DNA of 64,000 nucleotides, taken from Oscarella lobularis (lineage: Eukaryota; Porifera; Homoscleromorpha; Homosclerophorida; Oscarellidae). The DNA is taken from assembly GCF_947507565.1 (NCBI RefSeq), contig NC_089192.1, positions 1,240,001-1,304,000 of the forward strand, written 5' to 3'. Below the pieces are notes generated by a model. The model ran no database searches. It had not been told where the DNA came from and worked only from the letters and a program-made list of their open reading frames with translations. A program made the position numbers and the translations under genes. Numbering within the stretch: position 1 is the stretch's first letter; every line of letters starts with the position of its first letter. Shown one piece after another: positions 1 through 10,570 of this stretch.

Positions 1-3000
1 GTTATCACTGTCGAGGACGTGAACGAGAAGCCCGGCGTGGTGAAGATTTCGAAAAATGTCGTGATGGAAAACAGCGCTAAGGGCACGGTCGTCGGAACGC
101 TATCCGTCACGGATCCCGACAATCTGAAGTCGACGCGTCAAACGTTGGTTTATTCGATGATTAACAGTGCCGGCGGTCGATTTGAGATCGTCAACGGCGA
201 AGTCAAGGTGGCCTTGTCGAATGCACGTTGTCTCGCTCGCGGCGGGTCTGAGTGCAAGATGAACTACGAAGTGGCGCAATCGCATCTAGTTGTCGTGCGC
301 GCGACCGATAACGGTAGTCCGCCCATGCATCGGGATACGACCCTGACAGTGCTCGTGAAGAACGCCAACGATCAACCGCGCGATCTTAGTCTGAGCAATT
401 TTAAAGTGAAGGAAAATGAGCCGGTCGACACGTTGGTTGGAACGCTTAGCGCCACGGACGAAGACGTCGGGCAAAGTTTGACGTATCAACTGACCGATGA
501 CGACGGCGGCCGATTCAAGTTGAACGGACGAGACATATTAAAGGCAAAGTCAGCCGACTACGAAACGAGCAAATCTCACAAAATAACGGTGAAAGTGACG
601 GATAATGGTTCGCCAGCAAAATCGGTATGAATAATAACTGGATTCTTATAATTATAATTATGCTTTCATTAGATGACGAAAGTGTTTACGATCGAAGTAT
701 TGAACGTTAAAGAACCGCCGGTTTCCATTCACTTTAAAAGCGTGGGCGGTCAATTGAACTTTCCCGACGACTCGCCTAAAGTGAACGAGAACACCGCATT
801 GAAAACGACCGTTGGAATCGTCGAAGCGCGCGACCAGGAACCGGGACCGCTGACATTTTCCTTGGACGACAGTGCGGGAAATCTCTTCGAACTGGCGACA
901 CCGGCCACGTGTACGACGACCTCGGTAAGAACGCAGATAGGTAGCAAATACTTCCAAGTAACAACTAAACTTTGTATATATAGGGAGGTACGGTTTGTTC
1001 CACGAAGATTCTCGTTGCCGGCAGTTTGGATTACGAAGAGGAGGACAAACATCAAATCATTGTTCGCGCAACGGACAACGCTACACTTTTCAAAGTCGTC
1101 AACTTCACTATCGTCATCGTCGACGTCAACGATAAACCAGACGTGAGCACACCGTATAGCTCCTCCTCTTTTCCGTGAAAAGGGGAGGGGCTAGTAAAGA
1201 CTTTCCAAAAAATTGACGGGACTTCTTATAGGACATCGATTTGACGTCACCGGAAATCGACGAGAATTCGAACGACGCTCTCGTCGGCGATCTCGTCACC
1301 GTTGACGACGATTCGTCGCAGACGCACGCGTACGCTCTTCTCGACGACGCCGGCGGCCGATTCGTGCTCGTCAACGGCCAAATTCGCACGTCGAAAGCGG
1401 CTAATCTAAACTACGAAACGGCGACGACGCACACGATCGTCGTCCGGTCGACCGACAACGGATCGCCGGCTCTGTCCGTCACGAAGAGCTTCGTGATTCG
1501 AGTGATCGACGTGAACGAATTGCCTACCTTTATTCGTTTAGCCGACAACGGTGTTCCGGAGAACAGCGGCGCGGGAACGAGAGTCGGGTCTCTGTCAACC
1601 AGCGACCCAGATAACCTCAGAACCACGCGCCAAAGCTTCAACTACACGATCATCGACGATGCCGAAGGACGATTCAAGTTGAAAGGCGACGAAGTGCAGG
1701 TGGCGTCATCAAACGTTCGCTGCTTGGCTGACGGCGGTGACGAGTGCGTTTTGAACTTCGAAAATGCGACCGAACATCGAATCGTCATTCGCGTCGTCGA
1801 TAGCGGATCGCCGCCGCTTTCGCTCGACTACGCGCTGGCGATACGCGTCACAGACGCAAATGATCGTCCAAGAGGAGTCGCGTTGTCTAATTGGAAAGTT
1901 TTTGAGAATTCTCCACCCGGTTACGTCGTCGGAACGCTTTCCGCGGCCGACGAGGATACGGCGCAGACGCTCGCGTTTTCGCTGATTGACGACGACGGCG
2001 GACGGTTTATCGTCAATGGGAGTCGATTAGAAATAGCGATTTCTCCCGATTATGAGATGAGAAAGACGCATCGGGTCACCGTTCGAGTTCAAGACAACGG
2101 AAATCCATCTTTGTCTGTAAGGCTAAACTTAATTATTTTTTTTATTTTTTTGGGGGACGTTTTTTCTTATAGATATCTCGAAATTTTACCATCGACGTTC
2201 TCGATGTCGGTGAGGCCCCCTTTCGGGTCAACGTCACCGACGACGACGGTCAGCTGTCGTTCAACGACGACGAGCCTCGAGTCGAGGAGAATTCGCCTCG
2301 GGGAACGTCAATCGGAAAAATCGTCTTTTACGACTACGACGAGAACGATGTGATGACAGTGCGACTCGACGACGATGCATTGGGACGATTCTCAACGGGA
2401 TTAGTCACGTGCCAGAACTCAACAAATATACCAGTATTGATAAATTAATAATTATACGTATATTTAGTAATTAAGGGGTGTACGTATTTTCATTTTCACA
2501 GGGAGTCAATACGATGTGCTGGGCAATGCTGACTGTCGCCGGAGACCTCGACTTCGAGGACGACGTCGAGCACGACGTCATCGTTCGCGTAACCGATTCC
2601 AAAGGCTACGTATTGCTTCGTCGTTACACGATCGAAATCGTCGACGTCAACGACGTTCCGCACGTGAGAGAAGAACATCGCGATTAATTAACGATCCCTA
2701 ATTTACGTTTTTTTCTCTCGCGCGTAGGACGTTAGTCTCAACGAAAGCGACGTCGACGAGAATTCGAATGACGCCTTTATCGGATGTTGGACGACGGACG
2801 ACGAGGATCCGTCGCACAATCACACCTACGTTTTGGTTGACGATGCCGGCGGACGCTTCGTCGTTAAGGGCAACTGCATGTTTACGTCGTCTCGCGCGAA
2901 CTTGAATTTTGAAGTGAGAAACGAGTACAACGTCACTGTTCGATCGACCGACGACGGCTCGCCGCCGCTGTTTCGCGACGAGTCGTTTCTGATTACGGTT

Positions 3001-6000
3001 CACGATGTAAACGAGCGGCCTTCGCATATCTTAGTTTCTAATTTGACCGTAAGGGGAGAACGTATTCAGTTTCTTTATCTCGTATGTACATGTATTTGTT
3101 ACAGATACGTGAACATTCTCCCGTGAGCGCCGGTATTGGCGTTGTGACCGTGATTGATCCGGATAACTTGGGTCCACGTGGCGTATGGCAGAGTCACATT
3201 TGCTTTGCCGTTAGAGATGCTGAAGGACGATTTACTGTAGAAAACAATACCTTACAGGTAATACGTAAAGTAATAGCTAATTAGAACAGTTGTAATATTG
3301 TCTGTTTTTTTTTCTGTCAGGTTGGCGTTTCCGATCTGGATTACGAGCGCAACTCGTCGTGGTCGATTGTATTGCGTTGCCGAGACAGCGGCGACCCGTC
3401 ACTATCCAGCGACCAGGAGTTCATAGTACACGTCTTGAACATCAACGAACGCCCAGAAGATATCAAACTAACCGGCGGTACTGCGAAAGAAAACGAACCG
3501 CCTGGACAAACCGTAGCTACCTTCGACACAGTCGATCCAGACAACGAAGTCAAATCAGTACAGGTATAGAGCAGTTTAATTAATTAATTAATTAATTAAT
3601 TAATTGCTCTTTTATATTCTAGTACTTCAACTATTCGCTCGAGGGCGTTCTACCGGTCGACTATCCCTTCATCGTTATTGGCAACCAACTGATAACGAAT
3701 CGACGTCTGGACTTCGAAGCGAATCCTGTCTGGAAGGCGATTGTTCGCTCGACGGACAGCGGCGGACTTTACATGACCAAGACGTTCCAAATCGATGTAT
3801 TGAACGCTAACGATCGTCCGAGCGGCGTTCGCTTGAGCGGACTCGGTTCGGTGCCGGAGAACAGCGTCAACGGAACGTTCGTCGGGCAGCTGTTCGCCGA
3901 AGACGAAGACGCGGGGGAAAATCACACGTTTCGCATTAATGTTGGCGAATCCGGTAAGGCGGGTGCCATTTTTCGAGTCAACAGTTCGACCGGCGTCGTA
4001 TCCGTGATGAATGGAACGGCGCTCGACTACGAGGCTGTCAGGCAATACGTTCTCGAAGTCGTGGCTACCGATTCGGGAGGGTTGTCTGTCGTTGTCGACG
4101 TGACGATCAATGTTACGGACGTCAACGAGGCTCCTACGAATATATATTTGGGCAATAGTCAGGTAAGGCCTTAGTTCAAATGAAAAGGCATTCTAACGCG
4201 TCTATTTCATAGATTCCTGAAAATAGTATCAGAGGGTCTGTGATTGGGCCGTTGTCGGTGGAAGATCCCGATAACAAGAACTCGAATAGGCAGAATCATA
4301 CGTGCACTCTTTTGACGTATTCGGACACGTTTGAAGTCAGTACATATTCAATATGTATACTGTACGTCATAACCGTTATTTGCTTTCACAGATCATCGAT
4401 GGATTAACGTTAGTCGTTGGCGACGGTCACCTCAATTACGAAGAGAAACGAAACTATTCTGTCGAGGTATATGTGTCCCCCACGCGTCCTTGTATCGAAT
4501 TTCATCGCAACGTTTTGCAGATTCGTTGCTTTGACGACGGCAACCCCGTCCTTTACCGCGACAAGCTCTTTTACGTACTTATAATCGACCTGAACGAGTC
4601 GCCGACGCCGGCTCGACTTCTCGTCGATACCGTCGGCGAGAATCTATCGCGCGGAAGTCTCGTCGGTTCGGTCGTCTCGTTCGATCCGGACAATGAGTTT
4701 TATAGACGGCAGTCTCTGAGTTTTATTCTCGACAACCGCGAATCTGCTCCGTTCGTTCTCAACGGCTCCGGTCTGTTCACGACTGCCGTACTCGATTTCG
4801 AGAAGGAGTCGTCGTACGTTTTGACTGTGACTGTTGTCGATAGCGGCTCGCCGCCTATCAGCGTTTCCAGCAACGTTACCGTTTACGTCATTGATGTGAA
4901 CGATCAGCCAACCGATGTCATATTTGTTAGCAACGGAGTCAAGGAAAATTCTCCCGGAGACACTGTCGTGGGTTTTCTAAAGACGATAGACGAAGACGTA
5001 GGCCAGAATTACACATACACTTTTGGAAGAGTGACAAGTAGGAAAAAAATCACGTTGTATTATTGAAGAATTGACATTCGTGTTTAGGTCGCTTTTACAT
5101 CGATGGAAATATTGTCAAAGTCGCCAGCGGAGCAAATCTAAACTACGAAGAAGAGAGCAGAATTTTAATCAACGTCACATCGAATGACAGCGGACGTCCG
5201 TCCCTCAGCTACTCGGTACGCCTCTCTCCTTCTCCCCATAGGACTTTCTCGTAAAATCGTTTCTCTACAGAACGATATCATCATTGTTGTTGTCAACGTA
5301 AACGAGCCGCCGACTGGAATCATGTCCTACCGCAAAGACAAAATCAACGAGATGAGTCCGTCCGGAACGTTCGTCGCGAATTTGACGGTAATCGATCTGG
5401 ACGCGAATCAGGATCACTTCTGTCGTCTGCTAAACGGATCCGAGTATTTTACCGTCGTCAACGACGACGGAGAGACGTCGACGTTGATCGTTGCCGACGG
5501 GGCCGTCATCGACTACGAGAAGACGCCGTCTATTCGAGTCGTGGTGCGCTGCAGCGACGACGGAATTCCGTCGCTCAGTCTCGATCATTCATTCGTCGTC
5601 GACGTCGTCGACGTCAATGATCCGGTTACCGGAATCGTTTTGACTGGACTGACGTCGCTGGCTGAGAACTTGGTTGTTGGTGCCGTCGTAGGAACGCTGT
5701 CGCCCGTGGACGAGGATCGTGGCCAAACGTACTACTTCAATTTGACTGGTTATTTAGCCAATGCTTTCACGGTAAGTCAGTCTCTTGGAGCGTATGTAGC
5801 AGGGGAGCGTTAGCATTGAACCACACCTACGCACTCTCATGGCATCGTTCTATAGTGATCGACTATGAAGGCCCGCACCTACTCAGTCAGTCTGGCACCC
5901 TCGCGCTCCCCTCCTAGAGCCAAGCTACTGCTGGAATACAAATAACCGCGACTAAGAGAGACTTTTTTCTTTTATTTTAGATCGACAATGCTAATCGTGA

Positions 6001-7864
6001 GCTTATCGTTGCTCGGCCTATTCGCTTCGATTTCGAGAGTCTCGATCATCCGGTTGTCAGCGTGACCGTCAACGTGTTCGATGACGGCGATCCGCCGTCG
6101 ACGTTCAGCCGAACGTTCTTCTTCAACGTCACAAACGTGAACGAACCGCCGGCGAATGTCACCATCGCGGGCGGAAATACGGAAATAGGCGAGAACGTTC
6201 GTCCGGGCGATCCCATCGGCGTTGTGACGTCCCAGAACCCGGAAAACGACGACAACTCCGAAATATCCTACGAACTCATCTCAGTTAACGGCGTGAAAGG
6301 CTCCAAGGACTTCTACTTGGTCGTCACGAATTCGTCCGAGACGGTTCTTTATCTAAACCGAAGTCTCGACTACACGGACGTGTCGACGTTCGCGCTCGAG
6401 ATTCTCGCCACGGATGGCGACGATCCGCCGGCGTCGGCCTTTTTGACGCTCTCCATCGACGTGAAGCGAACGGATCCGTGCGCGACGGGGCGCGCGCGTT
6501 GTCGCGCGAACGCGTCCTGTCGTCGTCTGAGTCCGACTACGAGCACGTGCGCGTGCGATCTCGGCTTCAGCGACCGCGGAAACGGCGGTGTCTGTGCACC
6601 CATCGATGAGTGCGCGATTGAAATCGATTGGAACGCGACGTCGGCGTCGACGCGCCGCCACTGGGAGCCGACGGCGAAAGTGTGCAACTTCGGCACGTGT
6701 CGAGACGGGATTAATAATTTCACGTGCATTTGCGATGCTGGATACACCGGATCGGACTGCAGCGAAAACATCGACGAATGCGAGTCGAATCCGTGCGGAA
6801 ACGGCGGTATTTGCGTGGACGGAGTCGACGCTTTCGAATGCCAGTGCTCGGATGGCTACGAAGGTCCCTACTGCACGAATATCGACGATTGCGCGTCGTC
6901 GCCGTGCGTGCGCGGCACGTGCGTCGACGGCATCGACGATTACGTCTGCACGTGCCCCGTCAACTACATCGGTGACGTTTGCTCGTTTTCAGCGACGTCA
7001 TGCAACGATGACGGCACGTGCCCGACCCAGACGACCTGCGTGCCGACGATAAGCGCTTCGACCGACTTCCTTTGCGTTCCGAACGGGCAGATCGTTAGCG
7101 TTTCGTTTCCGTCGAACGCGAGTGTGGATGGAACCGAGTTTCAGCGTCACTGGGAACGCTGGGTGAAGGAGAATCTCAACATATCCGTTTCTTCTGTCTA
7201 TATAGTCGGTTCCTATCGCATCAGTGACTCGACGACGGATATTCATTTTGTCGTACTTGTCGGCAATGAACCGGTGCCCGTCACCGAAGTTCAACTCGCT
7301 CTTTGCAACATCGAGCCAAACCGGTTTAAGATACCGTACGAAATGAGTGCAGAGGTGTGTTCTGCTCTGACTCCTACCTGGATTCCGCCGTCGACCAATT
7401 ATCTGATCGGCGGAGGCGGCGGTTCTGAGGATACTTGGATTATTGTTATCGCCTTAATAGGCGTAGCAATTGCTTTGCTGGTCATCATTTCAGGTATTGT
7501 CTACGTGCGAAGTTTGCAGCGAAAACGTCGTCGCTATCGTGCCGAGGCGCTGTTTCCGTCGGACAGCGACGACTTCAGTAGCCTCTCTTCGCCGTTTTCG
7601 TCGGTGGCCGCCAGTCCACTTGGCGGGCGAGAGGAAGGGGTTTATAATCCTTTGTACGAGTCGAATGACGACGTTCGGGATTCGGGTCAATTCTCCTGTC
7701 CGAATCCGTTGTATTCGAATCCTCTCTATTCGGATGGTGTCGTCACGAATCCCATCTACAGCGACGACAATGAAATGCTAGCTAATCCTGTTTATGATTC
7801 AGCTGGCGATGCGAATAACGGCGATGAACCCCTCTACGCGGAACCGAGGGACGTCTCGCAATAA
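1..7864 (+). CDS. Giant cadherin, 3' part (cadherin repeats, EGF, membrane span, NPxY tail)
   Basis: This is the C-terminal 2275 codons of a transmembrane cadherin; the 5' end lies outside the window. Exons that keep frame are 1-624, 673-924, 984-1142, 1232-2116, 2173-2433, 2502-2663, 2728-3048, 3105-3257, 3321-3563, 3623-4162, 4213-4335, 4392-4466, 4521-5037, 5088-5215, 5271-5771 and 5981-7864, all with GT-AG borders. About 17 cadherin repeats are marked by DxNDxP/DVNExP calcium linkers and LDYE or LNYE motifs. The last exon adds about four EGF-like modules (6475-7000), a juxtamembrane region, a membrane helix (about 7434-7508) and a tail of about 117 residues. A basic stop-transfer follows the helix, then three NPLY, one NPIY and one NPVY. 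I see no clear beta-catenin-binding region. The overall form recalls Fat/Dachsous-like or invertebrate-specific large cadherins, but the tail matches none that I can name. Role: calcium-dependent adhesion with signalling through PTB-type adaptors (inferred). Confidence 0.9.
3573..3604. repeat. TTAA microsatellite in cadherin intron 9
   Basis: A run of about seven TAAT/TTAA units fills the 5' half of the short intron between the exons ending at 3563 and starting at 3623. It does not touch coding sequence. Confidence 0.9.
5772..5980 (+). other. Longest cadherin intron in the window
   Basis: At 209 bp this intron is several times longer than the other introns of the gene (about 45-90 bp). It keeps a GTAAGT donor and a T-rich acceptor tract ending in TTTTAG. 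No gene or repeat was recognised in it. Confidence 0.7.
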
Positions 7865-8009
7865 AGGTCGATTGTTTCTGTCAAAATTCAGTTCTATTTC
7901 CTTTTTTATCCGTCTTATTTATCTGTCTTATCAGTCTTATATGGGTCATGGTCTATGTGTTCTGACACAATCCTACTTCAAGTTTTTCGTTGTGTATTAT
8001 ATATATATA
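7865..8009 (+). other. 3' flank of the cadherin gene
   Basis: AT-rich sequence directly after the TAA stop. It contains several T-runs but no clear canonical AATAAA in the first 150 bases, so the poly(A) site is not fixed. Confidence 0.4.
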
Positions 8010-9650
8010 CTATTTTTTTCTTACGCGCCAGAGCTAGCACGCATGCCCATATTCGTTTCCTCCATCAGTTCTTTTTCGTAGGCTTTTGCTCGCGTTTGCG
8101 ACGGTTGTTCTTCACGGTAAGTGAAAAGTGGCCTCGAATAAGTCCGATCTGAAGCGCGATGACCGTAGGGAGCCCTGGAACCCCTTTCCTTCCGCACAAG
8201 TCGCCGGCGCGGCGGAGAACGTCTCATTCCACCGCAACTCGGTCGCGTTTTTTTAGCGAGAGTGCTCAGAGATCAGACGCGTGCACGAGTAATCATTCGC
8301 ATGCGCAGCGTCGCCCACGTATCTAAGCAAAAGGTGACGATATGTCATGAAAATGGTTGTCAATCTTGACCGATGAAAATGCACAGTTCAATTTACCGTA
8401 GACGTCTTCTATGGTAAATTGAATTGCGCATTTTAATCTTTCCTTTATGCACGGGTTCTTCCCTTAGACTATAAGTCAAGGAGAGTTCCTGAGAAAAATA
8501 AAAAGACAGACAACCCATTGGTAACATTTGCTGTGGAGGAGTCCAATTGTAGGCAAGGCATGTATCGATAAGATTATTTGTTTCAAAGCCCCAGTTGTAC
8601 TATCAGTATCAGACGCGTTTGCTAAATCAAACTGTTTTCCAGATCAGGTAATTTCCGGGAACCGATCAAGCAAGTTCAAGGAAACTGACTAATAAGATGC
8701 GTGTAGTCGAATACCAGATCACGGCTCATCTTTTTATTCAAAAACAACTGTGACCAGGGCCTTCACCAACTTGGATGCAAATTGACAAAGAAAATAACTT
8801 TTATAGATTAAGTCTTTTAGATATAGATTTAGTACTCGTACTGTTTTGGTGGGCGCATATTACAGCATAGACACGCGTGGGGCTCTGGCAAGAGCTTCAC
8901 TTGAAACTTGGTCTGAGAGACCGAGTTTCTAGAGTCGAGCTTCGTCGCGTTCTCTCCATAGCTAGGATCGCATGATAAACAAGTAGATGCATCATGTTCA
9001 AATTTTATTTAATAAAGTCCCGGATGTACAAAATTAAAACGAACAGAGTTTCCCCCTCTCCTCCATCCGCCCCCTCACCCCAAACGGGTAAGGCCAGACG
9101 GGCGCCTGCTGTGAGTCAAAGACTCGCGGGGCCAACTCCGTACTCCCCTGCGGAGGGTGAGCCCGTTTAACCTCTTGGCTCGGAGCCTTGGACTGTGAAA
9201 GTGGCAGCTGGGATGTCAGTCCACCCACAGGTGCAATTCCAAGGGACGTCACTGATATTACCCACCAGTGCCCTGCCTTACGTGGGGAGGCGCTCTATAG
9301 CCTCTGCAGAGGTACGGCCTATTTATCGCTCTTGGCCACAGAGGGATGGCTGCGTCTGCCTCGTCAGATTGGGAGAGCGACTACACGACAAAAAAATTTA
9401 CGCGGGGAAATTAATGAGAACGTGTACCCTTCTGAAATGGGGGTGCAGCAGCCTAGTAGCTCACAACTTCTCCGTCTGAAGCTAAACGGCAAAAAAGTGT
9501 TAATTAAAGCAGCTACGTGTTCAGGCTTCAGCGCACCCGTGCTCATTTTCAGCGCGACATATATGCTCCTGAGAGATTTCACAATGCGAAGAGATCCGTT
9601 TTTGGGAACGCCGACGCTTTGTAGAGCAAACTTGTGCTAGGATATTTGAC
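8010..9650. repeat. Dispersed repeat R1 (copy 1 of a 1.6-kb unit)
   Basis: This block recurs with only scattered substitutions and small indels at about 29670-31345, and its first 100 bp recur again near 45535-45640. It contains a long hairpin (8376-8434), an AATAAA at about 9010-9016, and open frames on both strands that lack family resemblance. I see no reverse transcriptase, transposase or terminal inverted repeat, so its class is unknown. The right end runs into a remnant of the collagen/Ig gene family in both copies, so the repeat was probably copied together with that unit. Confidence 0.75.
8376..8434. repeat. Long hairpin in R1
   Basis: Arms of about 25 nt (8376-8400 and 8410-8434) pair with about three mismatches around a 9-nt loop. 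The same hairpin is kept in R2 at about 30015-30073. It may be a relic of a small inverted-repeat element, or a structured RNA. Confidence 0.65.
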
Positions 9651-10115
9651 AAACTTTTTCTCGGTCCCACTACAGGAACTGAAGTTAATTAAAGAACTGT
9701 ACTGTACCCACTAGTCTACAGGAATGTGCACAGCTGTTCCAACATACCTTCTATGCAAAGTTCCTGGCTTTCAGTGCATGTGGCTTGTAGAGCTTGGAGC
9801 TGTACAATTACTTAATACACAATTCTAAATTCTGTTGCTCTCCCTTGCCATACCTGCTTTACCGCAATTTGACTAGAAAGATCGATCACGAAACCGAGAT
9901 CGCAGATAGCCTTCTGATTCGATCTGACTCCGATTGAGGCATGCTGACATCAGATGGAGGTCCAAAAGTACGAAGAATGTTCGTGTTTTTCTTTGAAAGG
10001 TCAATCACCGTTATCTGCAGCTTTAGCAAGTCACAGAAAGTTGCCCGAAAAGAAATAGCGGCGTCACGTATAGAAGAGGAAATTGGCGAAGTCTTGCCTA
10101 CTCATCTCTCTCGAG
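9651..10115 (-). pseudogene. 5' remnant of a collagen/Ig gene (stalk and membrane-anchor exon)
   Basis: The sequence resembles the first exons of gene B read on the minus strand: the linker exon (around 9740-9800) and the stalk/membrane-anchor exon (around 9860-10110). The anchor is interrupted and no collagen, Ig or C-terminal exons lie downstream, because repeat R1 abuts it. It is a dead 5' fragment. Confidence 0.7.
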
Positions 10116-10283
10116 CTCGATGTGCGCAAACAGGATCACGAGTAGGAGAAACGATCCCACGCATCGAGCAGTCAAATCGCGCTTGCGCCTATTGTCCTCC
10201 TAGGAAGATTTAAAAGACAGTGCAGCTAGTCTAAAAAGGACTTCGTGAACAGATTTGCGAGCTAAAACGACGAAATTAAGGCC

Positions 10284-10292
10284 GCGCATGCG
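10284..10292. promoter_or_regulatory. NRF1-like GCGCATGCG site
   Basis: Palindromic core between the dead collagen/Ig 5' end (-) and the POLE4-like remnant (+). The same CGCATGCG core lies in the equivalent divergent spacers near 18666, 22903, 33651 and 37434. It is assigned by motif only. Confidence 0.4.
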
Positions 10293-10368
10293 TAGTCTAC
10301 GATACGTGACGCTGGGACCAGAGATTAAATAGGAGAGCTGTGACTTCTCTTGCGAAAAAGGATCCGAT

Positions 10369-10541
10369 CCGGATTTCGTTGGCGAGTCAGGAGTCAGTGT
10401 TTCGAAAAAGCGAAGTAATTGTTGGTTGCCTTCTTGGGTAAAGAGGCTCATAGAAAGACTGCAGAAACGAGACGTTGAATTGACTATCGAAGAAACTGCA
10501 TGAACAGCTCGCTTTTTTAGAAAGAACAACAAGACACATAG
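10369..10541 (+). pseudogene. POLE4-like histone-fold fragment, copy 0
   Basis: Pieces match the other POLE4-like copies (DPDISLASQE start, KRD-ELTIE middle, AFLEGT end) but with internal deletions and frame changes. The stop lies 29 nt from the gene A stop on the other strand. Confidence 0.7.
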
Positions 10542-10570
10542 CCACTGACAAAAGGTTCTAAAAGAGTAAT

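Noticed and set aside
9034-9640. Open frames of 72-150 codons within repeat R1, with partners in R2
   Set aside because: Small indels put the two copies out of register and no family is recognised, so a protein is not supported.
8010-9650. R1/R2 as LINE or LTR retrotransposons
   Set aside because: No reverse transcriptase, integrase, LTR or target duplication could be seen.
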